Notes: generated from the sequence alone by a model not told the origin. 64,000 nucleotides of DNA from Dromiciops gliroides (GCF_019393635.1 NC_057867.1:63367492-63431491); one strand, 5' to 3'. Shown: positions 1-10,984, counted from the stretch's first letter. Program-made: numbers and translations.

Positions 1-117
1 GGTCTACAATGATAATAGAATTTTCTTTATACTATTGCTCCTATTTCAGCCATTCCCCAGGTCTTAAGGATTTCTTAATTTAAGATTTCTGGTAAATGGG
101 GTAAGGTAAATGAGGTC

Positions 118-370
118 CTGGTAGCAGCTAGGTGGTGTCGGGGATAGAGTGCCAGCTCTAGAGTCAGGAAGACTCATTTTCCCGAGTTCAAATCTGGCCT
201 CAGACATTTACTAGGTGTGTGACCTGGGGTGAGTCACTTCACCTCGTTTGCCTCAGTTTCCTCATCTATAAAATGAGCTGGAGAAGGAAATGGCAAACCT
301 CCCCAGTATCTTAGCCAAGAAAACTCCAGATGGGGTCACGAAGAGCTGGACACAACTGAACAACTACAAC
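118..370 (+). mobile_element. Mar1-like SINE with RTE-type tail
   Basis: A tRNA/MIR-like head (GCAGCTAGGTGG, then a B-box-like GAGTTCAAATC) is followed by the MIR-type core (CCTCAGTTTCCTCATC). The tail reads AGAAGGAAATGGCAAAC...GGTCACGAAGAGCTGGACAC, which resembles the 3' end of RTE/BovB LINEs. Flanks AAATGAGGTC (108-117) and AAATGAAGTC (371-380) look like a target-site duplication with one mismatch. Family name is by recognition. Confidence 0.75.
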
Positions 371-376
371 AAATGA

Positions 377-1440
377 AGTCTTCCTGATAGTGTTTCTTCT
401 AATATATAGCTTTACCTTTTCTTTTTTAATTAAAAGTATTTATCACCTCAACACAATAGAAAGAACCCTGGGCTAGGGTGGGAGTCAGGAAATCTCAGTT
501 CTAATCCCGATCATAAATCACTTTCTCTAGGGTCCCATTTCTGGTCTTTCTTGCCATCATACTTGCTGTTGCACACTCTGGACCACTAGACTTCCAGAGA
601 CTGTGTGCTCTGAGGGACCTAAAGCTCTGAATTTCCCACCCTGAGGTTCTCCTTGTCCTGACTGGGAAGTGAGTACAAACTCACATGGCCAGGTAGCCCA
701 CTGTCTATAGCCATCTCCTGCTGTACTTTCCATCATTTTGCCATCCCTTCTCCAGCTGGTATTTAGCACAGTCGTTGGGCACATAGTAGTTAATAAATGC
801 GGCCCCCCCCAATTCATTCTCTGTAAAACAAGGGGGTTGGGCCAAATAATCTCCACGAGAGAAATTCCAACTGACATTCCGTGGGGCGAAGTTTCTGGTG
901 TACAACTATATCCCCAAAGGACAGTTGACTTAATAGGGTCACTTAAATATCCCTCGACATATTTCACTGTTTAAAGGAGCAAATATGCACTTTTTGGTTA
1001 CGTTCTGATTCTAGCCTTTGTGGTGTCTAGAGACTTCATTGTTGTCACACTTCACTGTCTAGTTCGGGCCTGTCCTGGAAGATAAAAGGAGTGATTTTTA
1101 TGGGAATCAAGCATAACTAAAGATGTCCTTAAAGAGACAGAGCTTTCTGTAGGAAAACTATGATCCCACGTTATCACTAAATGTTTGGTTTTGAGAAAGG
1201 CACTCCACCATGATGTTAAATACCAAGTTTTAGTATTTTGGAGGAAATCCAGATTAAAATGTCAAAATGAATGATGGGCCCAACTCAAGTGAAAATGCTA
1301 CGTCCACAGGCCTGCACTGAAGGGGGGAGGGGGGGACCTGAGCCAGTGGCAATCAGTTTATTCTGCAATTACCAAAGGGCAAAGAGCTTCTTCTAAAAGA
1401 AAATCCCAGAGGCAATAACATCAACAACTCCACAGAGCAG
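377..1440. other. Gene-free stretch
   Basis: No credible coding region. A weak MIR-like piece lies at about 455-545 (GGGAGTCAGGAAATCTCAGTTC). The short open frames here are on both strands, overlap, and have no recognisable protein features. A G-rich tract lies near 1322-1336. Confidence 0.5.
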
Positions 1441-1449
1441 TGAAACAGG

Positions 1450-1560
1450 CACTAACTGGGTATTCTCAGCTCAGCTACTGACCTTAGGCAAGACAGTCTA
1501 CCTCTCTATCAGGGTCCCTGGCTGGAAAATAAAGTGGATTGGGCGATATTGAAGTTCTTT
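1450..1560 (+). repeat. MIR fragment
   Basis: Contains the MIR/CORE-SINE order: CTCAGCTACTGACCTTAGGCAAG, then a degraded CTCAGTTTCC equivalent and a TGGGCGATATTGAAGTTC end. Old and diverged. Confidence 0.5.
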
Positions 1561-3480
1561 TCCAGATCTAAATAATCTGATTCGAAATCTTGCTCTCTTG
1601 GAGAGTTAAAAGTCAAAGTTGAAAAAAAAAATGAATAAATAAAAGTCAAAGTTGAATTGCCTATGGTGGAGACGGAGATGGAGACAGCAGGCCTAGCTGG
1701 CCTCTCTCCATTTAAGCAAGGCCCTCGGATTTGCATTTCCGTTCATCCTGGCCAGCTTCCTATTTGGGTGATAAATACCCCACTATTTATTAAGCACTCG
1801 GCAAATCTTCAAATACAATCTAAATGTCAGCTATTATTATTGTAATAGATGACAGTCCAGTCCTAAGAGCACACACAATATGCCCTGCCTGGTTCCAACC
1901 TACCTGGGAGCTTGATGAGCCTTGCTTATAGTCATTGGTATTAGTATTGGAGGAGCCCTTCTCTGCATTTCAGAACAAGTATCCTCTGACTACTTCCCGT
2001 TGTTGGCTTACTGTGTGGTGATAAAAAGCCTTTTAATTGGCTACTGATTCAGAGCCTGGGAGTGCATACAAAAGGTTGGAGCAGACCTTCTCTCACTCTC
2101 TCCCCTAAACTACTTTTAAGGAAGAAGAACTTTTATAAACCTGCAGGTAGGGTGGGGGAAGTGCAATAACTCTGGTTACCTTGTCTCTACTCCCAGCTAC
2201 CATTTGTCCATGAACCCATGGTACATCTATCTGTTCATGGTGTGCTCCTTCTTTCGAGGTATTAGCTGAATGAGTATCCTGAGATGAAAACAGCTGGGTA
2301 ACTGGGAGATCCATAAATCCATTGAGGTCCCCCTGACAATTGGAGTCTCGGCAGCAGTAGTCCAGTTCTGTAAGGACACCTTGCACCAGCCCTAAGGAGC
2401 TACCTGCTTTATGCAGTCCAGCAAGGAGCCCACCCAGTTGAACAAGGAAGCAACATGTTCATTGGCTAACCCCACATCAAAGAAGCAAATTTGGCAGGGG
2501 CTCCTCAAAGAGAGAAAAAGACTCCCAGGGTCAGAGGAAGTACCCACCATCAGGGGAGGAGGAGAATGTTTTATACCAACTGCTTTAAGTTGGCCTTCTG
2601 CCTAGGGCTTGATTAGGTATATAGGGGAGAGAATTTGCCTCCCAGCATGTGGGACATGCTATTCTGCTTTGGACCTTGCTGTACCTTCAGTAAACATCCA
2701 TTTGGAGGGGAACTGATATTATGTTAACTAGTTAAATTACTTGGAAAGCAATAGGAGGAAGTAATGTACTATTAGACATAACAACCCCTCAGGGTTACTC
2801 CCAGAACCCTGGGGGAAGTAGAAGCCAAGCTTCAGGGACCAAACCTGCTAATCTGGGTGTGAAAACCTATGCTCCTTTATGATAGCTGAATATTGGCCAA
2901 ACTCCAGAGTTGAAAACTAGGAGAGGTACAGAGAAGGTCAAGGAAGACCTGGTTCCAGGTCTTAACTTTGCTGTTTGACCTTGGGCACCTAAATAAGAGC
3001 CTCTCCTTCATCCGCAAAGAGGAATAAAAGTACTACCACTGCTCTCAACTCTCAATAACTGCTTGTCCCCTGGTATATAGCCAAGATGGAAATTGGGATT
3101 TTATTCATAAACAAAGATGGCATACAGGTGGTGCTTTTAAAAATGAAGCAAGCAAGCAGTCATGGAAAGACCTCACCCCACTTCCCAACCCCCAGGATCC
3201 CTCACAGGCAAGACCTCCTTAAGCCAGAAGAAACCCAAACAGTTCAGAGAAGAGCAGGACAACATGACTAATCAATGTATCCTCCTGAAATCCAGCATAT
3301 GATCAGATTACAAATAAGTGACTACCTCTGCAGTCCAGCGGCCTTTCCAAGTACATTCATTTTTATTAGAATGTCAACTGCCTTCACTCTGTGGCTCAAA
3401 AGGAAATGAAGATGTCTTTTATGCTTAGAGAGAACAATTTAATTAGGAGAAAGGGTGTCAGTAATGAGAAAACTATGTCT
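1561..3480. other. Gene-free stretch with one old MIR remnant
   Basis: Mostly unclassified sequence. A diverged MIR-like segment (+) lies at about 2935-3060 (GACCTTGGGCACC). Open frames of 60-93 codons here show no domain, signal or splice context and are treated as chance. Confidence 0.5.
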
Positions 3481-3489
3481 GCAATACAA

Positions 3490-3651
3490 TTGGACTGAAC
3501 AAATATCAATTAAGCACCTACTATGGGTAAGGCACTGTGCTGACATCTAGGGATACAAAACAAGAAAGGCCCAAACCTTACCCTCAAGGAGCTTACGATG
3601 TAATAAGCAAGGGGGTGTGGTGCGTACACAGATCATTATACTATAAGGAAG
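3490..3651 (+). repeat. Start of an unnamed interspersed repeat family
   Basis: Reads AAGCACCTACTATGGGTAAG...GCACTGTGCT...GGGATACAAAACAAG...CCCTCAAGGAGCTTACGATG. The same ordered phrases occur at 9040-9160 and 19225-19360, so this is a dispersed family. The copy is interrupted on its right by the putative LTR at 3652-4119. Confidence 0.55.
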
Positions 3652-4119
3652 TGTGAGGGAAAAATCCATCCTCTTCTCAATAATTCTCAGGAACTCAGCA
3701 GTGACAAAGGCTTTATTTTCTTCTCATGAGGAGGCACCCTAGTGTGCAGCTAGTGGGTGCCCAGAAAGGGGGCTCGCAGGCCCTGTTTTATATCCTAGTC
3801 TCTAACGCGAACGGACCCTCCCCTTTTTCATCACTGGTGGGGTTACAATCTACCGGCAAAAACTAGCTAATTGGAACCCAGTATTCCCACCCCTCTTCCT
3901 TGTATGGGCATAACTGGGGAGTGGACCTTATACTTCCTTGTATGGACACAATATGGTCTGGAGCGGACCTTATTGAGACCAGGGCTCCTTGAACCATGTG
4001 ACCTTGCTAACCTGAGTGGGGAGGAGGGGATCTGAGACCTTTGTCCTACAAACAGGTCAGGGGGAGTATCACTGACTGTTATATCCACATTGAGAGGAGA
4101 CAACTACCCATTTCTCACA
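3652..4119 (-). mobile_element. Putative solo LTR of an endogenous retrovirus, reverse orientation
   Basis: The 468-bp block is bounded by TGTGAG at the left and CTCACA at the right, so on the minus strand it begins TGTGAG and ends CTCACA, as LTRs do. On that strand a TATAAAA box (3792-3786) lies about 70 bp before an AATAAA signal (3717-3712), which sits about 60 bp from the LTR end, the normal U3-R-U5 order. Flanking GGAAG (3647-3651) and GGAAA (4120-4124) could be a 5-bp target duplication with one mismatch. There is no adjacent internal retroviral sequence, so it would be a solo LTR. The family is not identified and the call is an inference from structure. Confidence 0.55.
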
Positions 4120-4428
4120 GGAAAAATGCCATAAAGTTAAAGGACAGTTTCATGTCATAAGAGATCTCTTTCTCTCAGAGTACCAAGGAAGGCTTTATAG
4201 AACTAATGCCCTCAAAGCCAATACAGATTACCAATGGCTTCATGAGGAGGTGGGCAATTTCTTAATAGCAAGGATCTGCATGGCCAACACTATCCATTGC
4301 CCTTCTGTGCCATCTTTATGAGGAGAAAGAACAATATTCCATTGCTGGAACATTGCCTTTGGTAAAGGACTTGGGTGTGGGCATGGGAAGGATCAGAACA
4401 ACCTGGGCCTCCAGGATGTTTGTCTTAT
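4120..4428. other. Unclassified sequence between LTR and minisatellite
   Basis: No gene. The part from about 4357 (TAAAGGACTTGG, GGGAAGGATCAGA) is similar to 5381-5440, the start of the paralogous segment described at 5399-5570. Confidence 0.45.
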
Positions 4429-4827
4429 CTTAATGAGGTTGATCTTTTTCCCAAAAGACTGCACTAAAACTCCACCAGAGTCAAATACTACTGCACCCCA
4501 CTGCACCCCACTGCACCCCACTGCACCCCCACTGCACCCCACTGCACCCCACTGCACCCCACTGCACCCCCACTGCACCCCACTGCACCCCACTGCACCC
4601 CCACTGCACCCCACTGCACCCCACTGCACCCCACTGCACCCCACTGCACCCCCACTGCACCCCACTGCACCCCACTTAATGAGGTTGATCTTTTTCCCAA
4701 AAGACTGCACTAAAACTCCACCAGAGTCAAATACTACTGCACCCCACTGCACCCCACTGCACCCCCACTGCACCCCACTGCACCCCCACTGCACCCCACT
4801 GCACCCCACTGCACCCCACCCCACCCT
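4429..4827 (+). repeat. Two-tier minisatellite, ACTGCACCCC units
   Basis: A 61-bp leader (4429-4489) precedes 18 tandem units (4490-4673), each ACTGCACCCC (10 bp) or the 11-bp form with one extra C. The identical 61-bp leader then recurs at 4675-4735, followed by nine more units (4736-4827). The 246-bp leader-plus-array is therefore itself duplicated. By reading, array 1 unit lengths are 10,10,10,11,10,10,10,11,10,10,11,10,10,10,10,11,10,10 and array 2 is 10,10,11,10,11,10,10,10,10. Long open frames on both strands are a by-product of the repeat, not genes. Confidence 0.95.
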
Positions 4828-5214
4828 TAGGCATTAGGTAGGGCTGGTTTTCCCTTTCAGGTCCGACCAGCTCAAGCTCCTTTATGCAGAACCAACCATT
4901 GCTTCATGTTTTCTGCAATGATCTGTTAAAAGGAAGACACAGTCTTTCCTGGTGACAGCAAATTCTGATTAGGAAAAAACAACACAGCAAACCCAAAGCC
5001 ACCTTTGATTTCTGCGACCACTTTTCCTAAGATCAATCGAGTCAGGACTGTGAAAGGTTAAAAGTATGACACCAGAGCTTAGCATTTAGAGGGCTCAGCA
5101 TGAAGATTGCTCATGCCACCCTCTCTAATGCTGGCCAGGTCAAAAGTTTGGTATTCGAAGAGCCCGGACCCCAAATCTTGCTCTCCAGTCCCCAGAGCAG
5201 GGAGTCGAGTCTCC
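4828..5214. other. Gene-free stretch
   Basis: Begins CACCCCACCCTTAGGCATTAGG, which matches the end of the segment at 5540-5565 (CACCACTCTTAGGCATTAC). The remainder is unclassified and has no convincing coding potential. Confidence 0.45.
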
Positions 5215-5345
5215 TTGTGCATCTCTGTAAAGCATATTATTGAATAACAAGACCAAACAGAGAAGCAAACTGACTTGTCCAAAGTCACCCAGGTATGCAG
5301 TGGAAGACTCAGGATTTAGAGCGGGCTCTTCCGACTACAAGTTTA
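5215..5345 (-). repeat. MIR-like fragment, reverse
   Basis: Shows ACTTGTCCAAAGTCACCCAG, the reverse of the conserved MIR segment GGGCAAGTCACTTAACC, followed by a degraded GGATTTGAAC equivalent (CAGGATTTAGAGC). Old. Confidence 0.5.
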
Positions 5346-5398
5346 TTCCTGTTCTCACTAAGTGGGTTGCTTCTAGTTTGCCTTGCGGTTTATAGTCA

Positions 5399-5570
5399 AA
5401 GGACTTGGATATGAGCATTGGGAAGGATCAGAGATATCTGACCATCTGCATGATGGGATGATGGGTGTATGTCTTCTTAATGAAGCCCATCTTTTTCCAA
5501 AAGGCTGCACTAAAACCCCCCCAGAGGCAGACACTGCACCCTCCCTCCACCACTCTTAGGCATTACTTTG
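5399..5570 (+). repeat. Diverged unexpanded relative of the minisatellite locus
   Basis: Aligns by eye with 4374-4850: GGACTTGG, GGGAAGGATCAGA, TGTCTTCTTAATGA, ATCTTTTTCC, AAAAGGCTGCACTAAAAC, CAGAGGCAGA, CACTGCACCCTCC, CTTAGGCATTA. Where the first locus carries 27 ACTGCACCCC units, this copy has a single CACTGCACCC. It probably reflects the state before expansion. Whether the pair arose by local duplication or belongs to a dispersed family is not known. Confidence 0.75.
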
Positions 5571-6056
5571 AGTGGATGATGGAGCAATGGCAGGCACTTG
5601 GAGTCTCTTTATTAAGGCAGTACCTGAATGACATCTGTGAAAATGTTGGTATTTCAAAGAATAACATCTCACTCTCGAAAAGAAAGTACGTTGTTGGTAT
5701 TGTTGGGCACTGAAACCTCAAAAATGGAAGGGATTTCAAATGTTGGCCTTTTTAGCTCATATTCTTGGAAGTCAGAGAAGGGAGAACGACTCCCTGGCCT
5801 TTTACCACACAAATACTCTCTGGTAGCTTTTTCTAGTTGTTTTTGATGCCTTTCATTTGAGGCACCTATCTGGGCCTTCCCATTTCCCAGGGCAGTTATA
5901 AAGTTTTCCTCTGCCTAAGGAGGCCATGAATGGCCAGAGGGGCCACTGCACAAAGTAGAAAAAAAGGACCAAGCACCACATACAAGGTGTAGGCCATTTG
6001 TAAACAATGGAAATCACCTATAAAAAAGATACACAGGAAAAAAAAAAAGATACACA
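5571..6056. other. Gene-free stretch
   Basis: Unclassified. It ends in a small direct repeat, AAAAGATACACAGG at about 6024-6038 and again just before the SINE at 6057. Confidence 0.4.
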
Positions 6057-6221
6057 GGGGGCAGCTAGGTGGTGCAGTGGATAGAACACTGGCCCTGGAT
6101 TCAGGAGGACCTGAGTTCAAATCTGGCCTCAGACACTTGACACTTAATAGCTGTGTGACCCTGAGCAAGTCACTTAACCCTCATTGCCCTGCAAAAAAAA
6201 AAAGTAAAAAAAAAAAAAAAA
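6057..6221 (+). mobile_element. tRNA-derived SINE (WSINE1/SINE1 type)
   Basis: Full-length copy: GGGGCAGCTAGGTGGTGCAG head, CTGAGTTCAAATCTGG B-box region, AGCTGTGTGACCCTGAGCAA core, CATTGCCCTGC end and an A-rich tail. Flanks AGATACACA and AGACACACA look like a target duplication with one mismatch. Confidence 0.93.
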
Positions 6222-6280
6222 GACACACATGATGAGAAAAAAATTAGTCCCTGTTTTCTGATTTTAAAACATGTGGAATA

Positions 6281-6441
6281 GGGCAGCTAGGTGGCGCAGT
6301 GGATAGAGCACCGGCCCTGGAGTCAGGAGTACCTGAGTTCAAATCCGGCCTCAGACACTTAACACACACTTACTAGCTGTGTGACCCTGGGCAAGTCACT
6401 TAACCCCAATTGCCTCACTAAAAAAAAAAAAAATTAAAAAA
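6281..6441 (+). mobile_element. Young tRNA-derived SINE with perfect 15-bp target duplication
   Basis: Full-length copy ending CCCCAATTGCCTCAC plus an A tail. The sequence AAAACATGTGGAATA occurs on both sides (6266-6280 and 6442-6456) without mismatch, so the insertion is probably recent. Its 3' end differs from the CATTGCCC type at 6057. Confidence 0.96.
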
Positions 6442-6459
6442 AAAACATGTGGAATAGAA

Positions 6460-7425
6460 TAAAAATTATTAACTTTAGAATTAAAAATATTCTGTGCCAA
6501 GTTTGAATTCATAGCACAGGTTTTGCACTGAAAGTAGGTAAAGATTATACACATTACCCCCTTGCTCATCTTGGTCTTTTCTCCTCATATTTCCTTATTA
6601 CTTACTTTCTGACTCCTCTCCCTTTGACACTGGGTTTAACCCCCTGGGGCTGGACCTCAAAGCTTCCAGCCCACTTCCATGTTGGTGAACTTACTTTTCA
6701 CTAGCTGTGGTCCCTGATACAAGTAGCTTCTGGGGGATAGAATTGGCCTCAATTTGATACCTTTTTCCTTCAGGCCATGGATAACCAAACACACTGGCCT
6801 CTTACTCCAGTTTTCTCTATCTTTTAGTTCTTTGGCTGGTCAGAGCCAGTGCCTGCCACTTTTTGCAGGCTTGGGGAAGTGTGGAATGGGTGTTCTGGGC
6901 AGTTTTTTCATCCTCGAGGGGTCCCTATTCTAGGGGCCTCCTCAGACAGAAGGGAAAAACAGTCTTTTCTAGCCCACTTTTCAATACCTTTCTCTCCTCG
7001 GCATGTAGCTGAGCAGTGTTCAGGTCCACAGCTTATTACAACAGGATATTATGGGAAGGGCAGGGCTGGGGAATGCCTGTAGAGACTGCAGCAAAAGGAA
7101 ATCTCAGAGAGCCCCAAAGCAGCAAAAAGTGTTGAAAATTATCCTTATATGTAACTGGAAAATAGTAAAATACTCAAAAATGGAAAAAAAAGAAAAGCAG
7201 CAGCTCATGGAACTCATAGGAGGAAGGGTGCTACGTGAACACCCTTATGGCTTAGTATTCTCTACTGTTAATTATTTAAGCTGTTACCTTGCTGAGCTTC
7301 TTGTTTTCCTGTGGAAATAGCACTCCTTGTCTCTACCTTTGGCACATTCCTCTGCTTTGTTTCGGTTTGAGTACGGGCAGGGAGGGGAGTAGTAGAAAAA
7401 TGTTTCATCTGTGTCCTGCATATTA
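6460..7425. other. Gene-free stretch
   Basis: Open frames at 6849-7082 and 7051-7320 have no recognisable domain, and I see no splice or promoter support. No repeat recognised. Confidence 0.45.
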
Positions 7426-7429
7426 ACAA

Positions 7430-8450
7430 TGGCTAAGCTATCTTTCAAGGCTCTCTCCTGGGCCCTCTTCTCTTTTACCTCTGTACTAGCTCATTTTTTT
7501 GCAGCAAAGTCCCAGATTTCTATATTCAGCCCTAGTGTTTCTCCTGAGCAACTTCCCAACAGATTTATGGACATCTTGAACTGGACATCCTGTAAGCACT
7601 TGCAACTCAACATGTCCAAGAGAAAACTCATCATCTGTCCCCTCAACCCTTTCCCTCATCTGAACTTCCCTATTACTTTAGAGGATACCACTCTCCTCAG
7701 TCGCCCCAAGGCTTGCAACTTTTCCCACATAGCCAATCAGCTGTTAAATCTTGTTTCTAACTGTATAATCTCTCTCCCATACAACCCCCTTCCCTTCACT
7801 CATACAACCCCCACCTTAGTACAAAGCCTTTCTTGCCTAGTATATTACAATAGCCTACTAACTGTACTCTCTCCCTCAAGTCTCCACACTCTAATACATC
7901 CTTTACTTGGCTGCCAAAGCGATTTTCTTCAAGTATAAGTCTTAACATGTCACCTCTCTCCCCCCAATCAATAAACTCTAATGGCTCCCTATCACCTCAA
8001 GGCTTCAATACAAAGTCATCTCTTTGGCGTTCCAAGTGCTTCCCAATCTGGCTCCTTTCCTACCTTTTCAGTCTTCCTACCCTTTATTCCCTTCCACATA
8101 CTCTATACTCTACCCTATCCCACTGGCTATTACTCACACAGCACACTGTCTCTCATGCCATTCCTTTACACTGAAACATTCTCTACCCTCACCTCTATCT
8201 CTTTGTTCAAGACTCAGCTCAAATCTCATTTGTGCAGGAGCCCTTTCCAGGTTCCTCCAGCTGCTGGTGCCTTCCCTGATGAGATTGCCTTCCATCTCTT
8301 CTGCATGGATCTTCTATGAACCTAGTTATTTACATGTGGTCTCCCTCATGAGAATGTGAGCTCTGAGGTCAGGGATCATTTTGGCCTTTCTTTGAACTGC
8401 AGCGTTTAGCTCAGTGCCTAGCACATAGTAAACACTTAAATGCTTGTGTC
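7430..8450 (+). mobile_element. L2 LINE, 3' part with fossil reverse-transcriptase frame
   Basis: The order of motifs is that of L2: CTCTCCTGGGCCCTCTTCTC, CAACATGTCCAAGAG, a degraded CTGGACTACTGCAACAGCC equivalent, AAGACTCAGCTCAAATCTC, and the 3' end AGTGCCTAGCACATAGTAAACACTTAAAT. An open frame at 7411-7938 is in the L2 ORF2 sense frame (residues such as LQLNMSKRKLIICP) and is its C-terminal relic. Reading then passes through other frames, so the element is inactive. Confidence 0.85.
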
Positions 8451-9029
8451 CTGACCAAATCAAGTTTATAGCAGACTGAAGGACAGAGCAGAAAAATCAC
8501 CAAGCAGGGCATTGTTAATACCAGGCTTTGGTCAGTGCTGGGGTGGGACTTGAAGACTAAGCAGACTCACCAGGCCAGGGCAAGCAATCAGGGAAGTGCC
8601 CAGAAACAAATAATAAGCGGAAGTCTAGACAGACAGGTAGTTGGCATGCAATAGGTGACAGGCAAGTGTCTTGGCTGGTAAGCAAAATACAGCATCCTAG
8701 GAGACTGGCATGCAGAATTGGTAACTAAGGCAGGGATTCAAGCATTGGGAAAGAAGGCAGATACCCAGATGTTGGAATTGTACTAAGCAGGAGCTTGGTC
8801 ATAGAGAAGTTCAGAGTCCAGGTTACTGGAAGCTTGGTACCAGATCAGAATAGGACTGATGGCAAGGCTAACGATGTCATCCCGCCTGGGCTACGAATGC
8901 CAGAAATCTAAAAATTCATGTATTTCTCCAGCTTTTGACCTGAATTGATCCCAGAGAAGGTATGATGAGGCTGAAGTCTATTTGCCTTCAGTATTGGGAG
9001 GGGGTGTCGAAAGGTGATGTTGTAGCAGA
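8451..9029. other. Gene-free stretch, purine-biased
   Basis: Loosely repetitive AGGCAG/GGCATGCA-rich sequence without clear units. No gene seen, and no repeat family that I can name. Confidence 0.4.
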
Positions 9030-9160
9030 ATTCATTCATTCAACTTTTCAACGAACACTTATTGCCAGTCTCCTAGAAGCCCACCACCATACCAGGTGCT
9101 GTGAGGAATGCCAATGAGGTCACAGTCCCTGTTCTAACAAAATTTACAGTCTAACTAGGT
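9030..9160 (+). repeat. Fragment of the unnamed interspersed family
   Basis: CATTCATTCAAC, AACACTTATTG, ACCAGGTGCTGTG and TTTACAGTCTAACTAGG occur in the same order as at 3490-3651 and 19225-19360. Confidence 0.5.
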
Positions 9161-9166
9161 GGAGAT

Positions 9167-9186
9167 TCTCTCTCTGTCTCTCTCTG

Positions 9187-9265
<79 letters not shown>

Positions 9266-9266
9266 T
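9167..9266 (+). repeat. Compound microsatellite (CT/GTCT)n(CA)n
   Basis: Pyrimidine-rich TCTCTGTC repeats run to about 9224, then (CA)n to about 9266 with one G interruption. Likely length-variable between individuals. Confidence 0.95.
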
Positions 9267-9727
9267 GAGCAAATGACAGAACATTATATGAACAAGTACT
9301 AGATCACACAATTACTACTTGGATAGCCCTATGTATAAGGGGTTGACCGTGGGCTGGGGGTTAGTAAGGACAGGCTATTTCAAGGAGACTATTTAGAAAA
9401 TAAATATTGTGTTAAGCAAACTTGTATCCTGAAAGTTGGCAAACTGAGAATCTATTACGGAGCGAGCTAGGGGGAGAACTCCACAAGGAAACATAGATCC
9501 TGAGAAATGCCCTTGGCCCATGCACCAATCTTAGCTCCCTGACTAGTCTGTCGATTTCCCCAGGTAGCCGGAGCCAGAACAGCCAGGAAGCAGCATTGTT
9601 CTGCAAGAGTAAATGATAAATCCTGGTAGTGTTTAATCCAGGAGGGTATGCTAAGGTCACTCAGGATAGACTTGATCTGTTCAGGAGTCTCCTCGGGTAA
9701 GAGAGTAAGACCAGCTTCTGGGAAAAA
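9267..9727. other. Gene-free stretch
   Basis: Two overlapping reverse-strand open frames (9412-9660, 9467-9790) lack domains and extend into the neighbouring L1 piece. Treated as non-coding. Confidence 0.4.
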
Positions 9728-9925
9728 GCTATGCATTCCAAACAACCCATATGTCCAATGACTGGAGAACGGCTGAACAAATTGTGGCATATGAACCTAA
9801 TAGAATATTATTGTGCCATAAGGAATGACAAGTTTGAATAATATAAAGAAATATGGCAAGATTTATATGAAATGACACAGAGTGAAGAAAGCAGAATTGA
9901 AACAATATACTGACTAGGGCTATGG
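9728..9925 (+). mobile_element. L1 LINE fragment near the ORF2 end
   Basis: Shows the L1 ORF2 C-terminal landmarks: CCATATGTCCAATGACTGGA, GAACGGCTGAACAAATTGTGG, TAGAATATTATTGTGCCATAAGG. It is followed by an AT/TG-rich tract (9930-10015). 5'-truncated and not open. Confidence 0.75.
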
Positions 9926-9929
9926 AAAA

Positions 9930-10980
9930 AATATATATATACACATGTGTGTATATATGTATATAAAACCACATATATGTGTATGTGTCTGCGTAGGTAT
10001 ATATTAAAAAATATATGGTAGAAAAATGGACACGGAAGTAGAAAGGATACTATTCATCGAGTTAATATCTAGATTTAGAAACAATTATTGAAATAACTTG
10101 GAGTTTCCTGTGTGATCTTTTTCCTTTGTCTTTTTATCTGGTTTTGCTGATGGCTGCTAAGTTTAGAATAAACAACTATTTCAGTAGTGAATTCCCACGG
10201 AGAGGAGAGAGCAGAAGATGTTTTCCACTGCAGGCCCTCATTAGCCACAATGGATGATGGGGGCGCTAAGATGGCTGAAGGGGCTTGAACTGCATGGGCT
10301 CCTTCTCTGCTAGCAACAAGAGCCATCTTTGGTCTGTGGCTCCCCATTTCTCCCCAAGTGTTTGGCCTGAGGTGCTTGCAAGGGCCTTGGGTCCTCACTG
10401 CCTTTAATATTGTCTCATTGTTCCCTTTCCCCTCTTAGAGGCTGCTACTTAGAAAGTCCGAATGTGCTATGGCTAATGCTTTTTACATTTCTCCTACGAA
10501 GCCTCAAGTACTTTAGAAAATGGACTTTATCAGTGTCCCCTGAAACATGCCATTGAAGTTACTCCGGAGTCCAGACAACTCTGCACTTCAGGTCAATCTT
10601 GGAGAAACAGTGTGAACTGCCACCATCCTTCCCCACCCCTCCCTTTTTATTTGGCTTTGGAAAATATGTAATTTTTTCCCTCCCAGCAATAGCAGAGTTC
10701 CTTTTCTAATCAGCCCAGTATTCAAATGAGTTTGCATTTTCCTGGCACAAGATAGCTGTAAGCTTAGGAAGAAGCCCAGATGCAGGAGTAGCAGGGGTAT
10801 TCACAGGTTAGAGCAGATAATTCCCCAAAATGTAAACCACGTGGAGAACTGACAGGTAGCAAAATCTGTTGTTTCAGTTTTTCCCAGGGAGCCAGAGTGA
10901 TCAAGATCTGTATGAGGTCACTAGAATTTGGGCCTCAGTCAGTGTGGCTATTTCTTCTCCTTTCAAAGACCAATTTCGCC
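9930..10980. other. Mostly unique gene-free stretch
   Basis: AT/TG-rich at 9930-10015, then apparently single-copy DNA. A CTAAGATGGCTGAAG sequence near 10267 resembles a YY1 site but has no GC-rich context. No repeat recognised between about 10080 and 10980, so it is a candidate for a conserved non-coding element. Confidence 0.4.
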
Positions 10981-10984
10981 TTTT

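Noticed and set aside
4393..4837. Open frames of 134-143 codons on both strands encoding repetitive Cys/Gly/Trp or Pro/His/Thr peptides
   Set aside because: They exist only because the minisatellite unit contains no stop in these frames. There is no start context, domain or flanking gene structure.
7411..8359. 175-, 112- and 111-codon open frames
   Set aside because: These lie inside an L2 LINE. The first is a relic of its ORF2 and the others are shifted or shadow frames.
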